Assembly (NCBI GenBank): GCA_934122275.1
Contig: CAKOWI010000001.1
Location: 1 to 64,000 of the forward strand
DNA: 64,000 nt
DNA from: an uncultured Bacilli bacterium
GTDB lineage: Bacteria > Bacillota_I > Bacilli_A > RF39 > UBA660
Reading direction: 5' to 3'
Positions 53,745 to 62,892 of the stretch are shown here, piece by piece. The position numbers were made by a program, and so were the translations under genes. A model generated the notes under the pieces. That model saw only the letters and a program-made list of their open reading frames with translations, made no database searches and was not told the DNA's origin. The number at the start of each line of letters is the position of its first letter. The stretch's first letter is position 1.

Positions 53745-54230
53745 TCAATCAAATAGCCCTTTTATATTATATATATTAACCTGCTTTGCATCTTTGTTTA
53801 TATCTTTAATAAAATCTTTAACATATGGAATCATAATGTCATTTGTAAGTACTAGTATCTCACTAGCTTTGTTATCTATAACATCATCTACTGTTCCAAT
53901 TATCTTATTATCACATAAAACACTATACCCGATTAAATCAGTTGCTAGTACTTCATTATTATCAAGTACTAAATCATCTTTATTTATATAAACTAATGAA
54001 CCCTTTAAATACTCTATTAAATTAATATCATAGTTATCTTTAAATACTACCATATCAAAGTTCTTATGTACCCTATAGTTTTCAATTTCATATTCTTTTT
54101 TATTTTTTCCTATATATAATTTAAAACCCTTATAAAATACTTTACCTTTATGTCTGAAATTAGAAAGTATTCTAACTTCACCTTTTATTCCATGAGTATT
54201 AACTAATTTACCAATACACAAATAATTCAC
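53745..54230 (-). CDS. rimM: 16S rRNA processing protein RimM
   Basis: 161 residues. N-terminal RimM barrel starting YLCIGKLVNTHGIKGEVRI and the C-terminal PRC-barrel (LIGYSVLCDNKIIGTV, ending IPYVKDFIKDIN). Assists 30S subunit maturation by binding S19. Start is GTG overlapping the TAG of the upstream methyltransferase gene (TAGTG). Confidence 0.93.
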   Translation of the reverse strand: MNYLCIGKLVNTHGIKGEVRILSNFRHKGKVFYKGFKLYIGKNKKEYEIENYRVHKNFDMVVFKDNYDINLIEYLKGSLVYINKDDLVLDNNEVLATDLIGYSVLCDNKIIGTVDDVIDNKASEILVLTNDIMIPYVKDFIKDINKDAKQVNIYNIKGLFD

Positions 54231-54958
54231 TATTTACCACTTCCTATTTCATACATTATAATTGATGCTGCAACCGCTACATTAAGACTTTCACAGTCAT
54301 CTTTCATATCTATATATATATTATTATGTATAATTTCTTTAATTTCATTTGATATACCAGTACCTTCACTTCCCATAATAACCGCTATCTTACCTTTTTT
54401 ATCAATGTCCTTTATATTTATACCTTTAACAACATTAGTACCATATACCATATATCCTTCTTTAATAATACTTGGAATAAATTCTTCTAAATCTCTTGTA
54501 ATTACATTCATTTTAAATAACATTCCTTGTGTTGCTCTTATTACTTTTTCGTTATATTTATTAACAGAAGTTTTACTTAGTATAACCGAGTTAATTCCAA
54601 AAGCATTTGCACTTCTTATTATTGTACCTAAATTGCCCGGATCTTGTACGTTATCTAATATTATTAGTTTATCACCTAATACTTCATTTTCTTTTTTATA
54701 CTTACATATTCCAATAACATTTGTTTTAGAAGGTAAATTACTTATACCTTCCATAACATCACTACTTATTAAATTATTAGTAACTCCATAAGAAGAATCA
54801 TTTGTACTAAATGTTTCAATAAGTATATTAGCTAAAAGAGCTTCTTTTACTAAATGTTCACCTTCAACTACAAACTTTTTTTCTTCATTCATATATTTAT
54901 TATTTCTTAATTTTCTTATATATTTAATCTTATTATTATCTTTTGACGTAATTATCAT
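54230..54958 (-). CDS. SpoU-family RNA methyltransferase
   Basis: 242 residues. SPOUT methyltransferase of the TrmH/RlmB type: an N-terminal RNA substrate-binding domain (KFVVEGEHLVKEAL), then the knotted SAM domain with NVQDPGNLGTIIRSANAFG, MGSEGTGIS and ESLNVAVAASIIMYE. 2'-O-methylation of rRNA or tRNA is expected; the precise target is not readable. Its stop overlaps the rimM start. Confidence 0.92.
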   Translation of the reverse strand: MIITSKDNNKIKYIRKLRNNKYMNEEKKFVVEGEHLVKEALLANILIETFSTNDSSYGVTNNLISSDVMEGISNLPSKTNVIGICKYKKENEVLGDKLIILDNVQDPGNLGTIIRSANAFGINSVILSKTSVNKYNEKVIRATQGMLFKMNVITRDLEEFIPSIIKEGYMVYGTNVVKGINIKDIDKKGKIAVIMGSEGTGISNEIKEIIHNNIYIDMKDDCESLNVAVAASIIMYEIGSGK

Positions 54959-54960
54959 AA

Positions 54961-55587
54961 CTAATAGTTCAATTCCTTTCTTACTTCTTTATATAGTGGA
55001 CAATATTTTTCTACCGTATTCCAAAATGCTTTACTATGATTAAAATGAACAAAGTGAGATAATTCATGAACACACACATAGTTTAAATATTTATGATCTT
55101 TTTTTATTAATTCTAAATTAAGTGTTATAGAATTATCTTTTCTAGAGCAAACTCCCCATCTTGTTTTCATACTTCTTACTTTAAGAATTGGATACGGGAT
55201 TTTTTCATCAAATGCATAATAAGCTTCATCTAAATAAATTCTAAATAATTCTTTAGCTTTATCTTTATACCATTTATCTAGCATCTTTTTATCTCTTATA
55301 ATCAAAACATTATTATTATAACAAGCCTTTGTTACATTTTGATATATAATATCTATTTTTTTGCCTAAAAGACAGTTTTCTTCTAAATCATTTTTAGCAT
55401 TTTTCTTATTTTGTCTTTCTATCATCTTATCTATTTGTAATTTATTTTCTTCTATAGTTTTTTCTATCATTTTATTAGTATAAAAATATGGACAAGTTAT
55501 TTTTACACTAAGGTCATCATTTATTCTTATATAAAGATTTTTATTATGTTTTCTTTCAACTATAATATTATAACTTTCAAAGTCCAT
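54961..55587 (-). CDS. YgjP-like M48-type metallopeptidase
   Basis: About 208 residues of the YgjP/DUF45 family. The zinc motif is CVHELSHFVHFNHSKAFW, with RSMKTRWGVCS upstream, both characteristic. The biological substrate is unknown; the fold relates to M48 and SprT-type proteases. The start at 55587 is MDFESYN; an in-frame TTG two codons earlier is less likely. It precedes the SpoU gene by two bases. Confidence 0.85.
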   Translation of the reverse strand: MDFESYNIIVERKHNKNLYIRINDDLSVKITCPYFYTNKMIEKTIEENKLQIDKMIERQNKKNAKNDLEENCLLGKKIDIIYQNVTKACYNNNVLIIRDKKMLDKWYKDKAKELFRIYLDEAYYAFDEKIPYPILKVRSMKTRWGVCSRKDNSITLNLELIKKDHKYLNYVCVHELSHFVHFNHSKAFWNTVEKYCPLYKEVRKELNY

Positions 55588-55621
55588 AAGCAACCACCGT
55601 CTTTAATTGTATCACAAAAAG

Positions 55622-55652
55622 AAAAAAGATAAAATTGCAATTTATCTTTTTT
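55622..55652 (-). terminator. Terminator of polC
   Basis: AAAAAAGATAAA and TTTATCTTTTTT pair with a short loop; on the minus strand T residues follow. Overlaps the polC stop codon. Confidence 0.8.
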
Positions 55653-58600
55653 AAAACAAGCTAAGCTGACTTGATTCAGGCATATCATCAAAAATATTCA
55701 TCATTTTCATTCTATCTATTAATGTTGATGAAACTTTTCCTCTTGCCTGAACATCTTCAATACTAATAAATTCTCCCTTTTGTCTTTCTTCTACTATCTT
55801 TTTAGCAACTGTATCACCTAATCCATCTATTGATGCAAAAGGAGGATATATTGATTTATCATCTTTAACACCCCAAACAGTAGCTTCTGATTTATATAAA
55901 TCAATTGGTAAAAATTTTATTCCTCTTGCTGTAGCTTCTAAGCATACTTTTAAACTTTCAAGTTGCCCTACTTCTTTATTACTAGCATCAAAACCTTTAT
56001 TTTGAATTTCAATTATTTTATTTTTTATTGCATCATAACCTTTTATCATTACATCAACATCAACATCTGTAGCTTTAGATGTTAACCAAGATGCATAAAA
56101 GTATACTGGCATATGTACTTTGTACCATGCTATTCTAAATGCTGATATAACGTATGCTGCAGCATGTGCTTTTGGAAACATGTACTTAATCTTACCACAT
56201 GAATCAATAAACCAATCTGGTATATTAGCATCAATCATGGTTTGTTTATGTTCTTTCCATGTTTCTGGATCTTTAGATGCTTTTCCTTTACGAACAAATT
56301 CCATTATTTTAAATGCTTTTATTGGTTTTACACCATGATACATAAGATAAACCATTATATCGTCACGACACCCTATAACATCTTTAAATGGTACTATGTT
56401 ATTTTTAATTAATTCTTGTGCATTACCAAGCCATACGTCTGTACCATGTGATAAACCAGATATTTTAATTAATTCAGCAAACGTTGTTGGTTTTGTTTCT
56501 GCAACCATTCCAATGGTAAAGTTCGTGCCAAATTCAGGTATACCAAGTGTTCCTGTTTTATTCATTATTTGATCAGTTGTTACACCAAGTGCTTTTGTTG
56601 ATGTAAATATACTCATAGTATCTTTATCATCAAGTGGAACCTTAGTAATATCAGTATGTGTTAAGTCTTGTATCATTCTAAGCTGTGTTGGATCAGAGTG
56701 ACCAAGTATATCTAGTTTAAGAACACACTCTTCAATAGAATGATAATCAAAGTGTGTTGTTCTCCAAGCACTATTTGGATCTTCTGCTGGAAATTGAAAT
56801 GGTGTAAAATCAAATACTTCTTTGTAATCTGGAATAACAACAATACCGCCAGGATGCTGACCAGTAGTTCTTTTAACTCCAGTACAACCAAGTGCTAATC
56901 TTTCTATTTCTGCAGGTTTTTTGTTTAATTCTTTAGTTTCTAAATAACCCTTTACAAAACCGTATGCGGTTTTTTCAGCTACAGTACCAATAGTACCCGC
57001 TCTATATACGTTATCAGCACCAAATAATACCTTTGTATAAGCATGTGCTGAAGCTTGGTTTAAATCACTAAAGTTAAGGTCAATATCAGGAACCTTATCC
57101 GCATTAAATCCTAGGAACGTTGCAAATGGCATATCTTGTCCATCTTTATACAAACTCTCTCCACAACAAGGACATTTCTTATCTGGTAAGTCAAATCCAG
57201 TTGAGTATTGTTTACCTAAAGGTGTTCCATCTTCAAAATCAAATATACTATGTTGACACTTCAAACATCTATAATGCGCTGGTAATGGATTAACCTCTGT
57301 TATACCCATCATTGTAGCAACAAACGAAGAACCAACAGAACCACGTGATCCTACTAAATAACCATCATCATTAGAGTGTTTAACTAGTCTTTGTGCTATT
57401 AAATATATTGGATCAAATCCAGCTCCTATTACACCACCTAGTTCTTTTTTTATTCTTTTATTTAAAGTATCATCATTTAATTCATCTTCACTATTCCAAG
57501 TCTTAGTAAGGTATTCTTTTAATAATTCTTTTACTGAGTCAAAACCATTTACTATTGTAGTATGTAGCATATCAAACGTTTCATTTACTAAACTTTCTTC
57601 ATCTATATTTGGATTATTTTCTTTTATTTTATAATTACAAGCAGTATAAACAATATTACCATATAACTCTATTGCAATTCTTTCTTCAATATTGTGTGGT
57701 AATGGATTACCATACCAAGATGCTGCTCTATCATATACTAAATCTGTTACAACACGAGGACAATCAAGATAAAATTTACCATCATCACTTTTTATTCTAG
57801 GTGAAAAAGGAACTCCACCAGTATCAACAATTACTTCTAATTCATCTGTCATATCAAGAATTTTATTAGTGTTAGTAACAACTATTTCATAAGCTAATTC
57901 ATCACCTAAAAAGGCAAAGTCATTTAACATTTCTTTTGTAGTTCTAAAATGCTGAGATGGAATTTCCTTTATATCATTTTTAGCTAAAGGATGTCTACCT
58001 CCACCTGGTACTTTTTGATTAACAATTATTTCTCTATATACCTTATCTTCTCTTTTAAAATGATGTACATCACCAGTTGCAACAATTATCTTTCCAGCAC
58101 TTTTAGTCATATTTATAATTTTTCTAATATGATTTAATAATTCTTCTTCATCAGAAAAGTCTCCTAATTGTAATAGATGATTATATACTTCAGGAGGTTG
58201 TACTTCAACATAATCATAGAAATTAATTATATTAGTTAATTCTTCCCCTTCTTTACTTCTTGCTAAGGTAAAGACTTCAGATTCATAGCATCCACTACCT
58301 ATTAATAAACCTTCTCTTAATTCTTCTAGCTTACTTCTTAGTATTCTAGGTGTTTTATATAAATAAACCGTATTAGCAAGTGATATTATCTTAAATAAGT
58401 TTTTTAGACCTTTTTCATTAATAGCAATAGCATTAAAATGGTATGTTCTTCCAAATTTATGTATTTCATCTTTTGGTACTAATTTATTTAAATCTGATAT
58501 TTTTTCAAAATTTTGTGATATTAATTTTTGAATCATTTTATGGAACACTAAACCAGTACCTTTAGCATCATAATCTGCTCTATGGTGAGCATCTTCCTCC

Positions 58601-60246
58601 CAAGGTATATTATATCTCTTAACAAGTGCTGATAAACTATGTCTTGCATAACCTTGGTCTAAAGTTCTAGATAATTCTAATGTATCTATTACCGTATTAG
58701 TAAATTCACCTAAATTATACTTTTTCATTGCCATTGTAATAAATGATATATCAAATTTAGCATTATGCGCTACCATAGGAAGATTACCAGTCCAATTAAG
58801 AAATGCTTTTGTTACAGTTTCTTCATCATCTTGTCCACTTACCATTTCGTCAGTTATACAAGTTAGTTCTGTTATTCTATCTGGTATATGTCTTTTAGGA
58901 TCAATTAATTTATCAAAACTATCTATTATTTCACCATTTTTTATCTTAACCGCACCTATTTCAATCATTTGATCTTCTCCACCAGCATTAAACCCAGTAG
59001 TTTCTGTATCAAATACAACATAACAAGTATCTTCTAAAGGTAAATTGCTAGGTCTTACAACTATATTAATGGTATCATCAACTAAAGTAAGCTCTGTTCC
59101 ATATAATCCCTTAAAATGTTTTTTAGGATCTTCTATAGACTTATTATGAGCCTTTATAAGACCATATGCAATTGGAAAAGCTTGACATCCATTATGATCC
59201 GTTATAGCTACACCACGATATCCCATGTTAATAGCATTTGTAACAAGTTCACAAGTATGTTTTCCTAAATCAACTTTAGTTATACCGTCCATCTGACTCA
59301 TCATAGTATGAGCATGAAGCTCTACTCTTTTTTCTTCTGCATCATCCTCTACAATCACATCTTTAGATGGTATTTTAATAACGTTTCTTATATTTAAAAC
59401 TAAATCTTTAGCATATACATCCTGCTTTACATATCCATTAATTCTAAACCATCCTGATTTCATTTTTTTAGATAAATTCTTAAAATCATCTTTATCTTTA
59501 GTAAAAAACTTAGCATATATACTATCTGTATTATCACTTATTTTAAAAGTAAGTATCTTAAATGCACTCTTGCTAGACTCAAACTCTTCAACACCAAAAA
59601 CGTAAGCTTCAACGGTAATATTACCTTCTTCTGTTATAATATCTTTAATTAAAGTAATATCTCCTTTAGGTTCTTCACCATATATTATAGGACTTTCTTT
59701 TTCTTTTACTATTTCTTTAGTATCATTTTTTATTTCATTTTCTAATTCCTTTTGAATATCAATACTATTTTCTTTATTAATGATAATTTTAATGTCAACA
59801 TCAGTAAAACCTAATTTCTTATAGTAATTTATAATACTATCTTTGTGATTATTAAATATATTTTCTTCTGCTATATTATCAAGTTCAATTATAATTTCAT
59901 TTTCATTTATACTTATCTTTTTTTCTTTAAATAGCTCTTTCATAGGCCTAGTAAGTGAACTATTATCAATTGCATTAAAATAATAATCTGATAACTTTTT
60001 ATAATCTAAGTTTTCAATTATAAATTCTATTTTCATAGTATTCATATCTGGAAATGCAGTCTTTAAATTATTATTCATAAAACTTATTACATTATCCGGA
60101 ATTATATTTTTAATAAGAAGTACAAAAACACCATTTTTCCTTGAGACATCTAACTTTAATTTTAATATTTTTCCATCTTTAAAATAATCATAATCATCTT
60201 TATTAAGTTGTAATTTTTCTAATAATAATTTAAGTTTATCTTGCAT
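55651..60246 (-). CDS. polC: DNA polymerase III alpha subunit, PolC type
   Basis: 1531 residues, the usual PolC length. N-terminal domain and OB-fold, then the split PHP domain (RVELHAHTMMSQMDG) into which the 3'-5' exonuclease is inserted (YVVFDTETTGF with its DxE motif, and later HRADYDAKGTG), then the polymerase core with the zinc-binding CLKCQHSIFDFEDG and CPCCGE and the catalytic PDIDLNFS. High-fidelity replicase of low-GC Gram-positives. The start at 60246 has GGTGATATT directly upstream; an in-frame ATG eight codons earlier covers that site. Confidence 0.97.
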   Translation of the reverse strand: MQDKLKLLLEKLQLNKDDYDYFKDGKILKLKLDVSRKNGVFVLLIKNIIPDNVISFMNNNLKTAFPDMNTMKIEFIIENLDYKKLSDYYFNAIDNSSLTRPMKELFKEKKISINENEIIIELDNIAEENIFNNHKDSIINYYKKLGFTDVDIKIIINKENSIDIQKELENEIKNDTKEIVKEKESPIIYGEEPKGDITLIKDIITEEGNITVEAYVFGVEEFESSKSAFKILTFKISDNTDSIYAKFFTKDKDDFKNLSKKMKSGWFRINGYVKQDVYAKDLVLNIRNVIKIPSKDVIVEDDAEEKRVELHAHTMMSQMDGITKVDLGKHTCELVTNAINMGYRGVAITDHNGCQAFPIAYGLIKAHNKSIEDPKKHFKGLYGTELTLVDDTINIVVRPSNLPLEDTCYVVFDTETTGFNAGGEDQMIEIGAVKIKNGEIIDSFDKLIDPKRHIPDRITELTCITDEMVSGQDDEETVTKAFLNWTGNLPMVAHNAKFDISFITMAMKKYNLGEFTNTVIDTLELSRTLDQGYARHSLSALVKRYNIPWEEDAHHRADYDAKGTGLVFHKMIQKLISQNFEKISDLNKLVPKDEIHKFGRTYHFNAIAINEKGLKNLFKIISLANTVYLYKTPRILRSKLEELREGLLIGSGCYESEVFTLARSKEGEELTNIINFYDYVEVQPPEVYNHLLQLGDFSDEEELLNHIRKIINMTKSAGKIIVATGDVHHFKREDKVYREIIVNQKVPGGGRHPLAKNDIKEIPSQHFRTTKEMLNDFAFLGDELAYEIVVTNTNKILDMTDELEVIVDTGGVPFSPRIKSDDGKFYLDCPRVVTDLVYDRAASWYGNPLPHNIEERIAIELYGNIVYTACNYKIKENNPNIDEESLVNETFDMLHTTIVNGFDSVKELLKEYLTKTWNSEDELNDDTLNKRIKKELGGVIGAGFDPIYLIAQRLVKHSNDDGYLVGSRGSVGSSFVATMMGITEVNPLPAHYRCLKCQHSIFDFEDGTPLGKQYSTGFDLPDKKCPCCGESLYKDGQDMPFATFLGFNADKVPDIDLNFSDLNQASAHAYTKVLFGADNVYRAGTIGTVAEKTAYGFVKGYLETKELNKKPAEIERLALGCTGVKRTTGQHPGGIVVIPDYKEVFDFTPFQFPAEDPNSAWRTTHFDYHSIEECVLKLDILGHSDPTQLRMIQDLTHTDITKVPLDDKDTMSIFTSTKALGVTTDQIMNKTGTLGIPEFGTNFTIGMVAETKPTTFAELIKISGLSHGTDVWLGNAQELIKNNIVPFKDVIGCRDDIMVYLMYHGVKPIKAFKIMEFVRKGKASKDPETWKEHKQTMIDANIPDWFIDSCGKIKYMFPKAHAAAYVISAFRIAWYKVHMPVYFYASWLTSKATDVDVDVMIKGYDAIKNKIIEIQNKGFDASNKEVGQLESLKVCLEATARGIKFLPIDLYKSEATVWGVKDDKSIYPPFASIDGLGDTVAKKIVEERQKGEFISIEDVQARGKVSSTLIDRMKMMNIFDDMPESSQLSLF

Positions 60247-60318
60247 AATATCACCTACTTCAAACATCATATATTATAACATTTATATTATTTGGTGCAA
60301 ACTATTTTAAAAGAAAAA

Positions 60319-60341
60319 ATGTTAGAAATAAATTCTAACAT
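60319..60341 (-). terminator. Terminator of the thioredoxin-like gene
   Basis: ATGTTAGAA and TTCTAACAT pair around five bases, followed by six T on the minus strand. It lies within the last codons and stop of the thioredoxin-like gene and separates it from polC. Confidence 0.8.
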
Positions 60342-61060
60342 CCATTATTATCATCTATAGAACAAGTATTTTTATATACTTCGTTTACTATATCATCATA
60401 TATTTCTTTAAGTTCTTCTTGTTGTTTTTTAGTTAATAAATCGTATGGTGTTTGATCATTATCAAGAGTAACAGTATCAACATGATATCCTACTATCTTT
60501 CCTTCTTTTACACCTACTACTAATGGAACATATAATCTTTTTTCTCCTGTTTTATAAGTTACACCATTATCTACTAATTCATAATCATCTAAAACTTCAT
60601 CTAATAAAGATAATATTTCATAGTACCCTTTACCAGGTTCTTTTGTCTTTTCTAAACTACCATTTTTAACTTCATATGAATCCCTTAAATTTAAAACATC
60701 TAAATAAAGTATTTTATCAACGTTTAAATAATTCAACACATTAACAGAATTACGACACCATGGACACTGTGGAAATCCAAAATATATTATACCAGTACCA
60801 TTTTTTAAGGTTTCTATTATTTCATTAGTATTTGAATATACAAATTTATTATTATCATCTAATGTAACTTTAGGATATTTATATCCATTTCCAGCTTCTT
60901 TGTTATTGTATTTTTCATATTCCTTTTTAAATTTAATTGCATCAGTACTTACGTTTTCTTTATCTTTTTTCGAACCAAAATACAAAGCTAATCCTAGAAC
61001 TAATAGTGTTATAACAACTAACACACTAAATATAAATATATTATTATTTTTCTTTTTCAT
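60335..61060 (-). CDS. Membrane-anchored thioredoxin-like protein
   Basis: About 241 residues. A basic N-terminus, one membrane helix (about 9-28), then an extracytoplasmic domain with the redox motif GFPQCPWCRNSVNVL, a thioredoxin-fold CxxC. It resembles the bacteriocin-transport accessory (TlpA/thiol-disulfide) proteins. Two further cysteines lie near the C-terminus. Start at 61060, with GGAGGTAAC upstream. Likely to make or break disulfides in surface proteins such as the Cys-rich protein at 49.5 kb; that link is inference. Confidence 0.8.
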   Translation of the reverse strand: MKKKNNNIFIFSVLVVITLLVLGLALYFGSKKDKENVSTDAIKFKKEYEKYNNKEAGNGYKYPKVTLDDNNKFVYSNTNEIIETLKNGTGIIYFGFPQCPWCRNSVNVLNYLNVDKILYLDVLNLRDSYEVKNGSLEKTKEPGKGYYEILSLLDEVLDDYELVDNGVTYKTGEKRLYVPLVVGVKEGKIVGYHVDTVTLDNDQTPYDLLTKKQQEELKEIYDDIVNEVYKNTCSIDDNNGC

Positions 61061-61109
61061 TGTTACCTCCAAATCATAAAGTAATTATATCAAAAATTAA
61101 ATAACTAAA

Positions 61110-61490
61110 TCAATTTTTTTGTTTCCTTTTTAAATAAAAGATTAAAGAAATCCACCCTAGTAAAATAATCATAAAATTAATCAAACAATCTATATAATTT
61201 CTACTATCAGGCTTTGATGTAAAAGCAACTGATAAAAAACTAATTAGTATTATATAAACTCTGTTTAAAGCATTTATCTTTAAATTAAAACGTTTAAGTA
61301 TACTATTTATTTTAGGAAATGATATAAAAGATATGGACAAAAGCATTATTCCTATTGATATATAATATGGCAATTCATACGTAAATGAATATATACCAAC
61401 AGTAAGACAAAAAAGAAACAAAGCCCTAAGTAATATTACTTTAGTCCTATCTATTATTTTATTAATTATCTTTTTAGTATTTATTTTCAT
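61110..61490 (-). CDS. Small hypothetical membrane protein
   Basis: 126 residues with four hydrophobic helices and a strongly basic C-terminus (FYLKRKQKN). Family not recognised. Its ATG lies one base after the stop of the metallo-beta-lactamase-fold gene, so the two are co-transcribed. Confidence 0.6.
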   Translation of the reverse strand: MKINTKKIINKIIDRTKVILLRALFLFCLTVGIYSFTYELPYYISIGIMLLSISFISFPKINSILKRFNLKINALNRVYIILISFLSVAFTSKPDSRNYIDCLINFMIILLGWISLIFYLKRKQKN

Positions 61491-61491
61491 A

Positions 61492-62283
61492 TTATTTTAA
61501 AATTACGCCTTTTATTTTTTTATCTAGCTTACTAACAAATACTTCAGCATTAGATTTCGAACCTACTTCACCATAATGAACAGGAACTGCTATTTTTGGT
61601 TTTATATTATTTACAGCGTCTGCTGCTTCTACATCAGTCATCGTATAAGTTCCACCTACTGGTATAAATATAACGTCACAAGATACTTTGCCTAATTCTT
61701 CTGTTACATCACTATCTCCAACAGTATAATAGTAAGTACCATCAATATCAACATTGTACCCTACCCAATTGTATGATTTTTTATGGTAACTTTTATTCGT
61801 GTTATATGCTGCCACTGTATCAAATGATAAGCTACCAATTTTATAATTATTATTTGGATATACAACAAGTATATTTTCTTCTTTTACTCCTAATTCTTGA
61901 ACTTTTTCTTTTATGTCACTAGTAATTATAAACTTAGTATTATCATTTTTTATCTTTACGATATCATTAGTAGAAAAATGATCATAATGAGAATGTGTTA
62001 TAAATATATAATCAGCATCATTATTACTATTTTCTATTTTATATGGATCAAAATAAATTACTTTGTTATTTTTTTCTATTCTTATAGATGATTGATAATT
62101 AAGTGTTACTCCATCCATTATATTTTCATCTTCTTTCTTTGTTTCTTTAGTGGTTGTTCTTTTAATAGTTGTTGTAGTTTTATCACTAGTATCCTTCATT
62201 ATGATACTTTCGTTATAGCAAGATACCAATGCCGCTACTACAAATAAAGCCGCAAATGATATAACAACAGTTTTCTTATCCAT
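61492..62283 (-). CDS. Exported metallo-beta-lactamase-fold hydrolase
   Basis: 263 residues. An N-terminal hydrophobic signal segment (VVISFAALFVVAALVSC, with a possible lipobox at Cys22), a Thr/Lys-rich linker, then an MBL domain with HSHYDHFS and later GDSDV and VPVHYGE ligands. It resembles the UlaG/UPF0173 branch, with DPY after the first strand. Extracytoplasmic MBL proteins of this kind have no assigned substrate. It follows the pyrophosphatase gene by two bases. Confidence 0.8.
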   Translation of the reverse strand: MDKKTVVISFAALFVVAALVSCYNESIIMKDTSDKTTTTIKRTTTKETKKEDENIMDGVTLNYQSSIRIEKNNKVIYFDPYKIENSNNDADYIFITHSHYDHFSTNDIVKIKNDNTKFIITSDIKEKVQELGVKEENILVVYPNNNYKIGSLSFDTVAAYNTNKSYHKKSYNWVGYNVDIDGTYYYTVGDSDVTEELGKVSCDVIFIPVGGTYTMTDVEAADAVNNIKPKIAVPVHYGEVGSKSNAEVFVSKLDKKIKGVILK

Positions 62284-62285
62284 AA

Positions 62286-62783
62286 TTATTTTTCCTTACT
62301 ATTTTTGTATCTATTTTTACATACTTCTATTAATTTTAAAGCATCTTTTTTATCGTGGTACTTACCTACTTTAACAACTATCTTCTGTAAAGTTTTATAA
62401 TTTTCAAAAAAGTTTTTAATTTCTTCTAATATAAATGGTGATAAATCATTCAAATTATTAACTTCATTATACCTTGGATCTACATCAACCACTGATATTA
62501 GTTTATAGTCTTCGTATCCATTATCTATAGCTTCTAGATAACCAATTACTCTAGCTGGAACTATACATCCTGGATAAGTTGGTTCTGTTCCTATAACTAA
62601 AATATCAAGTGGATCACCATCAAGTGCCAAAGTATCTTCTAAATATCCATATTCTGCAGGATAGGCCATTGCTGAATATAAAACTCTATCTAACCTTATT
62701 CTTTCTCTTTCATGATCTACTTCGTATTTATTTCTTGATCTAAAAGGAATTTCTATTATTGCTTCTACTACATCATTTTTCAT
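62286..62783 (-). CDS. ppa: Inorganic pyrophosphatase, family I
   Basis: 165 residues. EIPFRSRNKYEVD, the Asp-rich catalytic loop DGDPLDILVIG and the later KYHDKKDA segment identify a soluble family I pyrophosphatase, which pulls biosynthetic reactions forward by hydrolysing PPi. The start at 62783 is preferred over the ATGs at 62807 and 62804 because AAGGAG lies ten bases before it. Followed closely by the MBL and membrane protein genes. Confidence 0.93.
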   Translation of the reverse strand: MKNDVVEAIIEIPFRSRNKYEVDHERERIRLDRVLYSAMAYPAEYGYLEDTLALDGDPLDILVIGTEPTYPGCIVPARVIGYLEAIDNGYEDYKLISVVDVDPRYNEVNNLNDLSPFILEEIKNFFENYKTLQKIVVKVGKYHDKKDALKLIEVCKNRYKNSKEK

Positions 62784-62846
62784 TTTAAATATCTCCTTAC
62801 TCATCATATTATAACATACATTAAATGCGTTTAACTTATAAAATTA

Positions 62847-62875
62847 AAAAATGAGATTTAAAATCCCATTTTTTG
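62847..62875 (-). terminator. Terminator of the dockerin protein gene
   Basis: AAAAAATG-GAT and ATC-CATTTTTT arms with one mismatch pair around a short loop and are followed by T residues on the minus strand, 18 bases after the dockerin gene's stop. Confidence 0.75.
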
Positions 62876-62892
62876 TAGCTACTATATTTTTG

